NCBI GenBank assembly: GCA_016223145.1
Contig: JACRPN010000011.1
Coordinates: 62,001 to 126,000, forward strand
Direction: 5' to 3'
Length of the DNA: 64,000 nt
Source: Armatimonadota bacterium
Lineage (GTDB): Bacteria; Armatimonadota; Fimbriimonadia; Fimbriimonadales; Fimbriimonadaceae
The translations under genes and the position numbers were made by a program. Positions 43,083 through 51,274 of this stretch are shown one piece after another. Under the pieces are notes generated by a model, which worked only from the letters and a program-made list of their open reading frames with translations, did not search any database and was not told the DNA's origin. Position 1 is the stretch's first letter. Each line of letters opens with the position of its first letter.

Positions 43083-43127
43083 AAAAAAATAACCCGAGCA
43101 GAAGAGAAGGAGGAGAGTCTGCTCGGG
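43083..43127 (-). terminator. intrinsic terminator reading leftwards after lpxC
   Basis: CCCGAGCAGA at 43093-43102 pairs perfectly with TCTGCTCGGG at 43118-43127 (loop 15 bases). On the minus strand the stem is followed by TTATTTTTTT (43083-43092 complement), the classical U run; on the plus strand no T run follows. It would stop a leftward transcript, yet no minus-strand gene is visible to its right. Confidence 0.6.
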
Positions 43128-43389
43128 CAAGTTGGTGTTCTTTGCTTGGTTCGCTTTGCTTGGCTCGCTCAAAACGGCGGCCTTCGCTTGCTTCTGTATC
43201 TATATCCGCAGCAAGCACCTGTTTTGTGACAGCTTTTTTCACATTTTTCTTGAGGAGGGGAACATTTGAACCTGCGACCAAGTCTCGAGCGGCCATGAAA
43301 AGTGGAAAAGTCGGCCCTGCAGTCGGCACCAACGGGGGATCTGCCGGGACAAAGGAACAAACCCAGAGCTTCGCCGGTACTAACCGAAG
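43128..43389. other. non-coding gap before the HExxH gene
   Basis: 262 bases without a convincing gene. It contains T-rich runs (GACAGCTTTTTTCACATTTTTC) and repeats of GCTTGGTTCGCTTTGCTTGGCTCGC near 43145-43170. A minus-strand RNA ending at the terminator at 43083-43127 would have to start here, but no clear promoter is seen. Confidence 0.4.
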
Positions 43390-44940
43390 ATGCTCTCTTC
43401 TGTCGCCGCTGCCCTCTTCCTGAGTTCCCAGGACCTTAAGATCGATCCCCTGCTGATCCGGCAAGTCGATGCCATCTACAAAGTGATCGGCAATTCCAAG
43501 AACCCGGTGTGGCCCGGTTGGGATGCGTCTCAGACGCCGATCCTCATCTACTTTCCGGGGCGGCAGGACGTCTTGATCCATCACCCCAAACCGCCAGAGG
43601 GCTTCAAGCGCTATTCCGGGCCGGTCACCAGCGCCATCGGCCCGATCTGGGTCAGAGATGGGGCCACGCAGATTGAATGGGATGGCCAGAACACTTCCAT
43701 GGACGTGAATGGCGTCCAGACCCTGGTCGTTGCCGACACGCTCTCGTCGAGGCGGCAGTGGATCGAGAGCTTGTTCGGCGCAAACCCCAAGCCCGATCAG
43801 GTGTCCAAAGCGATCACCGACGGCCTCTTCGGCGATCCTTACGGAGCGATGCTCATGTTCGCTCATGAGGCCTTCCACGTTTACCAACGCCAAAAGAGCA
43901 CGGGCAAGGAGGGGCACGAACTGACTTTGGGCCAGTACCCGGCGCTGTCGGTGGAAAACAACGTTGGGATGGCGATGGAGGCCGACTGCCTGGCCGAAGC
44001 GCTGCAAGCGCAGTCGAAGGCGGCCGTCCGATCCGCGGCCATTCGGTGGCTTGTGGCAAGAAACGACCGCCGAGCGCAACTATCATCCGCATGCAAAGCC
44101 TATGAAGACGGCACCGAGTTCAATGAGGGTCTCGCCAAGTTCGTCGAGTACAAGCTCCTTCAGGTGCTGGAAGGCGCCGAACCGCCGAAAGACCTCTGGC
44201 TCATCCAAGGCTTTAGAGGCTACAAGGATCTCTCAGCCCCTCGTAATGGCCTGATAAACCAGATGAAGGGCTTTATGAGTGGCGCCTTCAACATCAATAA
44301 CGATCCCTATGGCGCTTCTCCGGTTCGCTTCCGGCTCTACTATTCGGGTATGGGAGTGGCGGCGCTTCTCGATCGCCTGGGAGCCACCTGGCAGGATCGC
44401 ATCCTCCAGCCCGGGACCAGCTTGACGAGCCTTGCTGCGGAAGCCATCGGCGCAACCCCTGCCGAGATGGACTCGGCGCGAGCCTCCCTGCGAGGCAGCT
44501 CACGATATGCCGAACTGGCCAAGGAGAAGGCGGCGCTCAGAAAGGCAGGAGAGGAGCACGTCGCCAAGGTGCTCGCCGAATTCGACGCCGCGCCTTCTGT
44601 TCTCATCATCGACTTCTCGGCTCTATCGGGAGTCGAGCCATCCTTCTCTTTCACACCCTTTGGGATCTTGTCGGTGGACGATGACCGGATGATCTTCCGA
44701 ATGCTGCCGCTTCGCGGCTCCATTGGGAAACTCAAGGTTTCCGAGTCCGAGGCGAAACCCGTTCTTTACGACCGATCACGTCGAAGAGTCACCTTTCAGC
44801 TCAAGGCGCCACCAGATACCCTGCCCGAGGGCGACTCCGTGAACCTCGAGACGCTCGACCTCCCGGGTGTCAGCCTCAAGAAGGTCAAGGGCCACTTCCA
44901 GATGGTCGGAAAGCGGATCGAACTGACATTGACGAACTGA
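43390..44940 (+). CDS. putative zinc metallopeptidase-like protein (HExxH)
   Basis: 516-aa protein. H159-E-A-F-H163 (AHEAFHVYQ) is a zinc-protease HExxH motif, and E197 in NVGMAMEADC, 34 residues later, is a plausible third ligand as in gluzincins. A weakly hydrophobic N-terminus may be a signal. The C-terminal ~100 residues (SALSGVEPSFSFTPFGILS) look like a beta domain. I do not recognise the family, so peptidase activity is inferred from the motif only. It stands alone after the lpxC terminator. Confidence 0.6.
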   Translation: MLSSVAAALFLSSQDLKIDPLLIRQVDAIYKVIGNSKNPVWPGWDASQTPILIYFPGRQDVLIHHPKPPEGFKRYSGPVTSAIGPIWVRDGATQIEWDGQNTSMDVNGVQTLVVADTLSSRRQWIESLFGANPKPDQVSKAITDGLFGDPYGAMLMFAHEAFHVYQRQKSTGKEGHELTLGQYPALSVENNVGMAMEADCLAEALQAQSKAAVRSAAIRWLVARNDRRAQLSSACKAYEDGTEFNEGLAKFVEYKLLQVLEGAEPPKDLWLIQGFRGYKDLSAPRNGLINQMKGFMSGAFNINNDPYGASPVRFRLYYSGMGVAALLDRLGATWQDRILQPGTSLTSLAAEAIGATPAEMDSARASLRGSSRYAELAKEKAALRKAGEEHVAKVLAEFDAAPSVLIIDFSALSGVEPSFSFTPFGILSVDDDRMIFRMLPLRGSIGKLKVSESEAKPVLYDRSRRRVTFQLKAPPDTLPEGDSVNLETLDLPGVSLKKVKGHFQMVGKRIELTLTN

Positions 44941-45004
44941 GGCGCCCTCACCGCCTCTCCCCTCGTGGGAGAGGTCGGTGAACAAAGTGAACCGGGTGAG
45001 GGGT
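44941..45004. repeat. family A dispersed palindromic repeat
   Basis: CCTCTCCCCTCGTGGGAGAGG hairpin followed by TCGGTGAACAAAGTGAACCGG and GTGAGGGG, the most complete family A unit in the window. Its arms GGCGCCCTCACC and GGGTGAGGGGTGCC pair across the whole element. It sits between the HExxH gene and the GH172-like gene. Confidence 0.7.
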
Positions 45005-45077
45005 GCCTCGGAACCCCATCCGGGCGAGCATGAGCGCCCCCTCACATCAGCAGAGCGGCCTGTGCCAACATCCGGGC

Positions 45078-46715
45078 ATGAGCGGCTACCCCCTGATGCC
45101 GGGCCCGATGGGCTCTTTGGCCACGCCCCAATCCGGGCGCAGCATGCGCGCCACGTCCACGTTCCGCGAGGGCAAAGACGGCAACTACGACCCCACCGCG
45201 CCACCCAAGAGCGACCTTGAAGAAAAGAGCAACCGCGACAACTTCCGGGTTCAGCCTGGCCAAACCCACGTGTTGATGGACGTCGAGGGTCCGGGCGTCA
45301 TCACGCACATGTGGATCACCTTCCTCGGCCCTGAGCCGCACCCGTGGGCCAGAGACGGCTCCGCGAACCATCAGGAGCTGCTTCTCAGAATCTTCTGGGA
45401 CGGCAACGAGCGCCCCGCCGTCGAGGCGCCCCTGGGCGACTTCTTTGCGGGGTGCTTCGGCAAGCGCAGCGAGGTGGTCAGCACCGCCGTCATCGTTGAG
45501 GGAGGCGACAGCTACAACTGCTTCTGGCACATGCCCTTCCACAAGTCGGCGCGTGTCGAAATCGTGAACCAGAGCGAGAAGCCCCTCAGCCTGCTCTACT
45601 ACAACATCGACTGGATCAAGAAGGACAGCCTGCCCGAGGACACGCCCTACTTCTATGCTCAGTACAACCAGATGTACCCCCTGGAGACCGGCAAGCCCTA
45701 CACGATCCTTGAGACCCAGGGCAAAGGACACTATGTGGGAACGGTCTTCTGTGTGCGCACCCGCAGCCCCTACTGGTTTGGCGAGGGCGACGAAATGGTC
45801 ACGATCGACGGCGAAGCGATCCCCTCGGTCTGGGGCACCGGTACCGAGGACTACTTCCTCTGTGCATGGGGCCTGGAGAAGACGCTCACACCGTATTTCG
45901 GTGTGCCCTATTTCGACCAATGGGGCATCGTCGGCGGCCACACCAGCGCGTACCGGTGGCACATCAACGACCCGTTCGTGTTTCGCGAGTCGATCAAGGT
46001 GCAGTTCGAGACCTTCGGCTGGATGTCGGCGGACGAGAACCCGGAATACCGCGCGATGAGCTGGAATCCGCGTGAGGACGACTATGCGAGCGTGGCGTTT
46101 TGGTACCAGACGGGCACGCCCACCTTCTCAGCCCGGGCGCCCCACGCCAAGGAGCGGGCGCTGCCAAGCATCGACCGGGTGACGGTCTATCCCTCAGAGC
46201 TCGACTACGGCCAAAAGCCCGTGAGCGAGGAGCTGATCCGCCTGGAATACGACGGGCGCAAAGAGGGCGAATCGGAAGAGAAAGAGGTGCTTCGCTACCC
46301 CGAGCACTTCGGCCATCATGTGCTGTTCGTCCCGGCGCACACGGAGATCGAGGGCTTCATCGAGGTTCCGATCACCGTCGAGAAGCGCGAGCCGCTGCGG
46401 CTGCTGATCAACATGGCCAAGGGGCCAAACCTGGGCGCCTACGAGGTGTCTTTGGATGGCGTGAAGCTCGGGGAGCGCATGGACTTCTATGCGCCGGAGG
46501 TCGAGGCGCGCGAGTACCATTTCCTGGACTTCTGGCCGGAGCCCGGGACCTACACGCTGCGGCTGGAGTGCGTGGGTAAGAACCACCTGTCCAGCGGGTT
46601 TGGGTTAATGATCGAGTCGGTGCGGCTGCGCGAGCGCCGCCCGCGGGTGGTCCAAATGGCGCACGACAAAGACAAGGATTGGCGCACAGAGCCGCTTTAT
46701 TACGCAGGGACTTGA
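45078..46715 (+). CDS. DUF2961/GH172-like protein
   Basis: About 545-aa protein of the DUF2961 family, now partly classed as GH172 (fructofuranosidases/arabinofuranosidases with a hexameric jelly-roll architecture). Family blocks: VLMDVEGPGVITHMWITFLG, WGTGTEDYFLCAWG with a likely catalytic glutamate, and the C-terminal beta domain. ATG 45078 is preferred; in-frame ATGs at 45003-area GTG and 45030 extend into a repeat element. No signal peptide seen. Substrate unknown; other carbohydrate genes in the window fit a glycan-degrading lifestyle. Confidence 0.8.
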   Translation: MSGYPLMPGPMGSLATPQSGRSMRATSTFREGKDGNYDPTAPPKSDLEEKSNRDNFRVQPGQTHVLMDVEGPGVITHMWITFLGPEPHPWARDGSANHQELLLRIFWDGNERPAVEAPLGDFFAGCFGKRSEVVSTAVIVEGGDSYNCFWHMPFHKSARVEIVNQSEKPLSLLYYNIDWIKKDSLPEDTPYFYAQYNQMYPLETGKPYTILETQGKGHYVGTVFCVRTRSPYWFGEGDEMVTIDGEAIPSVWGTGTEDYFLCAWGLEKTLTPYFGVPYFDQWGIVGGHTSAYRWHINDPFVFRESIKVQFETFGWMSADENPEYRAMSWNPREDDYASVAFWYQTGTPTFSARAPHAKERALPSIDRVTVYPSELDYGQKPVSEELIRLEYDGRKEGESEEKEVLRYPEHFGHHVLFVPAHTEIEGFIEVPITVEKREPLRLLINMAKGPNLGAYEVSLDGVKLGERMDFYAPEVEAREYHFLDFWPEPGTYTLRLECVGKNHLSSGFGLMIESVRLRERRPRVVQMAHDKDKDWRTEPLYYAGT

Positions 46716-46737
46716 CGCCCGCCTTCTGCCAACCAAT

Positions 46738-47379
46738 ATGCCCACGCCGAACCAACGTAGGGGCCTCATCGCTACCTGGGAAGATGAGAAAGGCTACGGT
46801 TTTATTGAACCGGCAGGCGGTGGTGAAAGGCTGTTCGTCCACATCAAGGCTTTCGGCAGGCTGCAATCACGTCCCACAAAGGGCGATACGGTCCTCTTCG
46901 TCTTGGGACGTGACGCGAAAGGACGGCCGCGTGCCGAGAGCGCAGAGATCGTCGGTCCTGCAGCTGCTCGAAAGTCCGCCCACCCCAGGGTCGTGCCCGC
47001 GCTATGGCCAACCGGCGCCTATTTCGGGTTGACGTTCCTTGGATCGTTCGTGGGCTCACTGCCCATCGCCGTTCCCCTTGTAACCCTCATGCTCAGCTTC
47101 ATGACCTACCTGGTCTATGGGCTCGACAAGCGAAAAGCGGAAGACGCCGCCTGGAGGGTGCCTGAAAGCACGTTGCACCTACTCGCCCTGCTCGGAGGCT
47201 GGCCGGGAGCATTTGCTGCGCAACGGCTGCTAAGGCACAAATCTCGAAAGACCGGCTTCTTAGCCATGTTCTGGTTCACGGTGGCCCTGAATCTCTTGTT
47301 GCTGGTGTGCCTGTTCACGCCTCTTGGCGAAAGGGCGCTTCAAACCCTCTTTAGTCTGTCAGGCAGAGCGCCGCAATAG
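46738..47379 (+). CDS. cold-shock domain plus DUF1294 membrane protein
   Basis: 213-aa protein. Residues 1-70 are a CspA-type RNA-binding domain (GLIATWEDEKGYGFIEPAGG; RLFVHIKAF), followed after a linker by a DUF1294 membrane domain with four helices (YGLDKRKAEDAAWRVPESTL; LALLGGWPGAFAAQRLLRHK). This fusion occurs in other bacteria too. Membrane-tethered RNA chaperone by domain content; the function is unknown. 22 bases after the GH172-like gene, so perhaps cotranscribed. Confidence 0.87.
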   Translation: MPTPNQRRGLIATWEDEKGYGFIEPAGGGERLFVHIKAFGRLQSRPTKGDTVLFVLGRDAKGRPRAESAEIVGPAAARKSAHPRVVPALWPTGAYFGLTFLGSFVGSLPIAVPLVTLMLSFMTYLVYGLDKRKAEDAAWRVPESTLHLLALLGGWPGAFAAQRLLRHKSRKTGFLAMFWFTVALNLLLLVCLFTPLGERALQTLFSLSGRAPQ

Positions 47380-47462
47380 GGCTTGCGGACACGGCCGGAG
47401 CGCCCAGGGACGAAAGCAAATCCCTTGGCCCGGTCGCGTCCGCTCACAGGGCCAAGACTCGA

Positions 47463-48338
47463 CTACGAATTCAGCGTCGGCTCCTCCACCGGCTCGGGCG
47501 CTTGGAACGAGGCCATCTTTCCCAGCTTGGAGTCGAACTCGGCCAGGGCGCGGCCCTCAAGAGCCGTCTCTTTGCCCTCGAGGCGACGCATGAGGTCCAG
47601 GCACTCCGAACGCGAAAAACGCACGGAGCACTTCAAATGCTCCTCGAACGCCTCATAGGCAAGCGGCGCGACAGCCTTGGCGCATTGCGCCAGCGCGTCG
47701 GCGAACACGCGGATTTCATACTGCGCGTGGGCATCGGCGCGAAGGTGGATGAAGTGGAACAGGTTGTGAAGGTCGATCTGCCAATACCACTCGGTGTACA
47801 GCGAAAGGGGCAGGTTCATCCGTGCCAACTCGCGAGCCACGCCTTTTTCGACCAAGCCGTCATAGCGCCGATAGGCGTCCTTCTGCTCCTGCTCGAGCTC
47901 AGCGATGAGTTTCATGGCTTCATCGAAAGGGATCGCCTCATCCGATCGGCCCTGCTTGTTGTTCGCTGATTGGTACCGGATTTGCTCGGGGTTGGGCAGA
48001 TAAAACTCGTCCTTCATCACCGAGTAGCGTCCTGAAATCTCGTTCAGCCGCGCCGTTCGGTGGCGCACCCATTGCCGCGCAACAAAGATCGGCATCTTGC
48101 AGTGGAACGTGAGGATCACCTGTTCGAACGGAGAGGTGTGCAGGTGCTTCATCAGGTAATGAATGAGCCCGCGATCTTGGCGAAAACTCTTCGTGCCGGA
48201 CCCGTAGCTCACTCGCGCGGCCTGCACGATCCGGTCGTCGCTCCCGAGGTAATCGACAAGGCGGACGAAACCGTGATCGAGGACTTTGATCTCCTGATCG
48301 AGCAGGGCTTCGGCTTCAGGAACGACGGAGTGGGCCAT
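47463..48338 (-). CDS. thyX: flavin-dependent thymidylate synthase
   Basis: About 291-aa ThyX, which makes dTMP from dUMP using FAD and methylene-THF. The ThyX signature RHRTARLNEISGRYS is present (family RHRxxSxNExSxRY with A for the first serine). ATG 48338 is chosen because the protein then begins MAHSVVPEAEALLDQ; an upstream in-frame start adds 26 residues of repeat-like sequence. No thyA is in the window. Confidence 0.95.
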   Translation of the reverse strand: MAHSVVPEAEALLDQEIKVLDHGFVRLVDYLGSDDRIVQAARVSYGSGTKSFRQDRGLIHYLMKHLHTSPFEQVILTFHCKMPIFVARQWVRHRTARLNEISGRYSVMKDEFYLPNPEQIRYQSANNKQGRSDEAIPFDEAMKLIAELEQEQKDAYRRYDGLVEKGVARELARMNLPLSLYTEWYWQIDLHNLFHFIHLRADAHAQYEIRVFADALAQCAKAVAPLAYEAFEEHLKCSVRFSRSECLDLMRRLEGKETALEGRALAEFDSKLGKMASFQAPEPVEEPTLNS

Positions 48339-48538
48339 GGCAGATTCTGGCACCTGCCGTCGCCATTTGCTCGGACCGGAGCAAGCTCGAGGCCGCAGGG
48401 GTAAGCGAAAGGACACCCCAACGCGGTACGCTCAACTCAAGCATCAGGCTTAGGGTCGCGGCGGGCTATCAAACCGCTTGAAGGGACCCTCTGCGTTCCC
48501 TTCGCGCACGCCGTATCCCAGAGGCCAGGGAGCTCACC

Positions 48539-50275
48539 ATGCTCGACTTCACGCTTCGCAAGGAAGACTCCGGCGAATCCACCGTGGCCACCGACCTTGC
48601 CGGGTCCTTCCTCCTCGACACCCCCATCTTCAACAAGGGCACGGCCTTTACCACCGCCGAGCGGACCGAACTGGGCCTGAACGGGCTCCTTCCGCCCTAC
48701 GCCACCGACATTCACGAGCAGCTCGAGAGGACCTACCACGAGTTCAGCTTCAAGCCGACGGACATGGAGAAGCACATCTATCTGCGCGCGCTCCAAGACC
48801 GCAACGAGGTCCTGTTCTATCGGCTGCTCCTTTCGCACCTCGAAGAGATGATGCCCCTGGTGTACACGCCCGTTGTCGGATGGGCCTGCCGGCATTTCAG
48901 CCACATCTACCGTCGCCCACGGGGGCTCTTCATCAGCTATCCCCAGAAAGACGAGATTGAGTTGATCCTCGAAAATCGGGCGTTCAAGCACGTGGACGTT
49001 ATCGTCGTCACCGATGGCGAGCGCATCCTGGGCTTGGGCGACCAGGGCGTCGGCGGCATGGGCATTCCCGTTGGCAAGCTGTCGCTCTATTCCCTTTGTG
49101 CGGGCATTCACCCGGCGCGCACGCTGCCGATTGTGCTGGACACGGGCACCGACAACGAAGAGCGCCTGGCCGACCCACACTATCTGGGTTGGCGACATGG
49201 CCGCGTGCGAGGGCAGGCCTATCTGGACTTCATCGACCGGTTTGTTGAGGCTGTCAAGAAGAAGCTTCCCGATGTGCTTCTGCAGTGGGAGGACTTCTCG
49301 CGCGATAACGCCTCGCTGCTGCTGGGCAAGTATCGCGACGAGCTTTGCACCTTCAACGACGACATCCAGGGCACGGCCTCCGTCACCACGGCGGCGTTGC
49401 TCTCGGCCATGCGGATCACGCGCAAACGGACCGAAGAGCAGAAGGTCGTGCTGCTCGGCGCCGGGTCGGCGGCGGTGGGCATCGCCAACCAGTTGGCCGA
49501 TTCCTTGGTGGACCAGGGCATGAGCGAAGAAGATGCGGCCGCCAAGTTCTGGATCCTCAACTCTAAGGGCCTGATCCACGACGGCCTTTCGGGCATCTTG
49601 CCGTTCCAGACCCGGTTTGCCCGCAAGAAGGCCGAAGTCGAGGGTTGGGCGGCTCAGGAGGGCTACATCAAGCTCGACGAAGTGGTCAAGCGCGTTCATC
49701 CGAGCGTGCTCATTGGCGTTTCCGGCAAGGCCGGGATGTTCAGGGAAGCGATCGTGAAGGAAATGGCCAAGGGCTGTGACAGGCCGATCATCCTTCCACT
49801 TTCGAACCCGACCTCTCAAGCCGAGGCGACCCCCGCCGACATCCAGCTTTGGACCGACGGTAAGGCGATTGTCGCCACCGGCAGCCCGTTTGCACCGGTT
49901 GAGTACAAGGGCGTAAGGCACATGGTCAGCCAGTGCAACAACAGCTACGTATTTCCGGGAGTGGGCCTTGGCGTCATTGCGACCAAAGCCAAAAGGGTCA
50001 CGCGGCAGATGTTCCGTGCGGCCTCAAAGGAGCTGGCGCACATCGCCGAGGAAGCTCCTGGAGCGCCGGTGCTGCCGCCGATGGGCCAAATCCGGAAGGT
50101 TTCGCGGCGCATCGCGCACGCGGTGGGGGAGATGGCAATGGAGCAGGGCCTGACCAAGGTGGCGTCGATCTCGGAGCTCAGCGAGCGGATCGACGATACG
50201 ATGTGGCTTCCGGATTACCCTCAGATCGTTCGCCACGATGTGCGCGAGCCAGTCGGCGCGGGAAGAAGGCGCTAG
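48539..50275 (+). CDS. NAD(P)-dependent malic enzyme
   Basis: 578-aa enzyme of the large (MaeA/SfcA-like) family that decarboxylates malate to pyruvate with NAD(P). The N-terminal active-site block LVYTPVVGWAC, ILGLGDQGVGGMGIPVGKL, the metal-site LCTFNDDIQGTASVT and the Rossmann motif VLLGAGSAAVGIA are intact. Complete length. ATG 48539 follows CCAGGGAGCTCACC, so GGGAG is the ribosome site. Confidence 0.94.
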   Translation: MLDFTLRKEDSGESTVATDLAGSFLLDTPIFNKGTAFTTAERTELGLNGLLPPYATDIHEQLERTYHEFSFKPTDMEKHIYLRALQDRNEVLFYRLLLSHLEEMMPLVYTPVVGWACRHFSHIYRRPRGLFISYPQKDEIELILENRAFKHVDVIVVTDGERILGLGDQGVGGMGIPVGKLSLYSLCAGIHPARTLPIVLDTGTDNEERLADPHYLGWRHGRVRGQAYLDFIDRFVEAVKKKLPDVLLQWEDFSRDNASLLLGKYRDELCTFNDDIQGTASVTTAALLSAMRITRKRTEEQKVVLLGAGSAAVGIANQLADSLVDQGMSEEDAAAKFWILNSKGLIHDGLSGILPFQTRFARKKAEVEGWAAQEGYIKLDEVVKRVHPSVLIGVSGKAGMFREAIVKEMAKGCDRPIILPLSNPTSQAEATPADIQLWTDGKAIVATGSPFAPVEYKGVRHMVSQCNNSYVFPGVGLGVIATKAKRVTRQMFRAASKELAHIAEEAPGAPVLPPMGQIRKVSRRIAHAVGEMAMEQGLTKVASISELSERIDDTMWLPDYPQIVRHDVREPVGAGRRR

Positions 50276-50369
50276 CCCCTGAAGAGTTGAACCTCCTCTT
50301 CGGCCGTGGGAGAGGGCCAAGAACGCGATGCGCGAATGGCGAAGAGCGATGGATGCCATTTGTGCCACC

Positions 50370-50483
50370 TCGCCCCCTGGGGAGAGGTCGGTGAGCGTAG
50401 CGAACCGGGTGAGGGGGGCATCTGTCCCTTTGTCCCCTGGACCCTCTCCGACCGGCCAGGCATGGATGCCTGCGCTCCGTCCC
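50370..50483. repeat. composite repeat: family A plus family C
   Basis: A family A unit (GGGGAGAGGTCGGTGAGCGT and AGCGAACCGGGTGAGGGG, 50381-50418) is followed by the family C unit GGCCAGGCATGGATGCCTGC at 50454-50473. The 27-base unit at 50454-50480 is identical to the one at 54665-54691. Family C carries the short inverted repeat CAGGCAT/ATGCCTG. Confidence 0.75.
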
Positions 50484-50499
50484 TTCGCCCCGATATTTC

Positions 50500-51123
50500 T
50501 CAGAACGGCACGCCGGGCTCCAGGTCGTAGACCCTTAGGCCCGGGTTCGGGTGCGAGGCCAGGCGCACCGCCTCCGGCGTGCCGGTGAGCAAACCGAACG
50601 TGCCCCAGTGCATCGGGACCACGTGCTTGACGCCCAGCAGCCGGATCGCATAGGCGGCCTCCTTCGGACCCATCGTGTAGTGGTCGCCGATTGGCAGAAA
50701 CGCGAGCTGCGGCTCGTAAAGTTCGGCGATGATCTTCATGTCGCCGAAAACGCAGGTGTCGCCGGCGAAATAAAACGTGAAGCCATCCTCGCATTTGACC
50801 ACGAACCCGGCGGGCTCGCCCGCATAGATCGGCGGCTGGTTCATATCGAGAGAGCTCGAGTGCCTCGCGTCCACCATCGTGATCTCCAGGCCGTCTCTGT
50901 GAAGGGTGCCGCCCTTGCCCATGCCGATGGTGCTCGCGCCCTGGCTTTCGAAATGCTCCGCGAGCTCGTGAATGGCCACTATGGTCGCGCCGTGCTTCTT
51001 GGCGAGATCGACCGCACTTCCGGAATGGTCCATGTGGCCGTGGGAGATCTCCATGTTGGGGGTTTTACCACGGTGGGCGGGGCTCCCGACGCCTTCCCTC
51101 CCCGAACTCCATTCGCACCCCAA
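50500..51123 (-). pseudogene. 5'-truncated UPF0173-type metal-dependent hydrolase
   Basis: Matches the C-terminal three quarters of UPF0173/YtkL-like beta-lactamase-fold hydrolases: the metal motif ISHGHMDHSG, FYFAGDTCVFGDMKII, FLPIGDHYTMGPKEAA and VVPMHWGTFGL. The N-terminal ~55 residues (with the usual WLGHS strand) are missing; the 24 residues before the motif are unrelated Gly/Ser-rich sequence, and no matching remnant is seen in other frames up to tRNA-Ser, 32 bases away. Probably inactive or a decayed gene; the truncation beside a tRNA suggests a past rearrangement. Confidence 0.7.
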
Positions 51124-51154
51124 GGCGTCCGATGATGTAAAATGGCATCCCTGC

Positions 51155-51246
51155 GGAGAGATGGCTGAGTGGTCGAAAGCGCCCGCCTGCTAAGTGGGTA
51201 GGGGCCTTATAGCTCCTCTCGGGTTCGAATCCCGATCTCTCCGCCA
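51155..51246 (+). tRNA. tRNA-Ser (anticodon GCT)
   Basis: Acceptor GGAGAGA/TCTCTCC, D-arm GGCTGAGTGGTCGAAAGC, anticodon arm CCCGC-CTGCTAA-GTGGG with GCT, long variable arm typical of serine, T-arm CGGGTTCGAATCCCG, discriminator G and encoded CCA. A TAAAAT hexamer at 51138-51143 may be its -10 box. Confidence 0.95.
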
Positions 51247-51274
51247 GAATTGAAGCCGTGCCCCAAGAGGCGCC

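Noticed and set aside
43169-43360. Minus-strand cysteine-rich peptide of 63 codons ending near the leftward terminator
   Set aside because: No ribosome site or promoter, and the composition matches chance translation of repetitive sequence.
43142-43423. Plus-strand frame of 93 codons before the HExxH gene
   Set aside because: Ser/Thr-rich without domain features, no ribosome site and overlaps the HExxH start.
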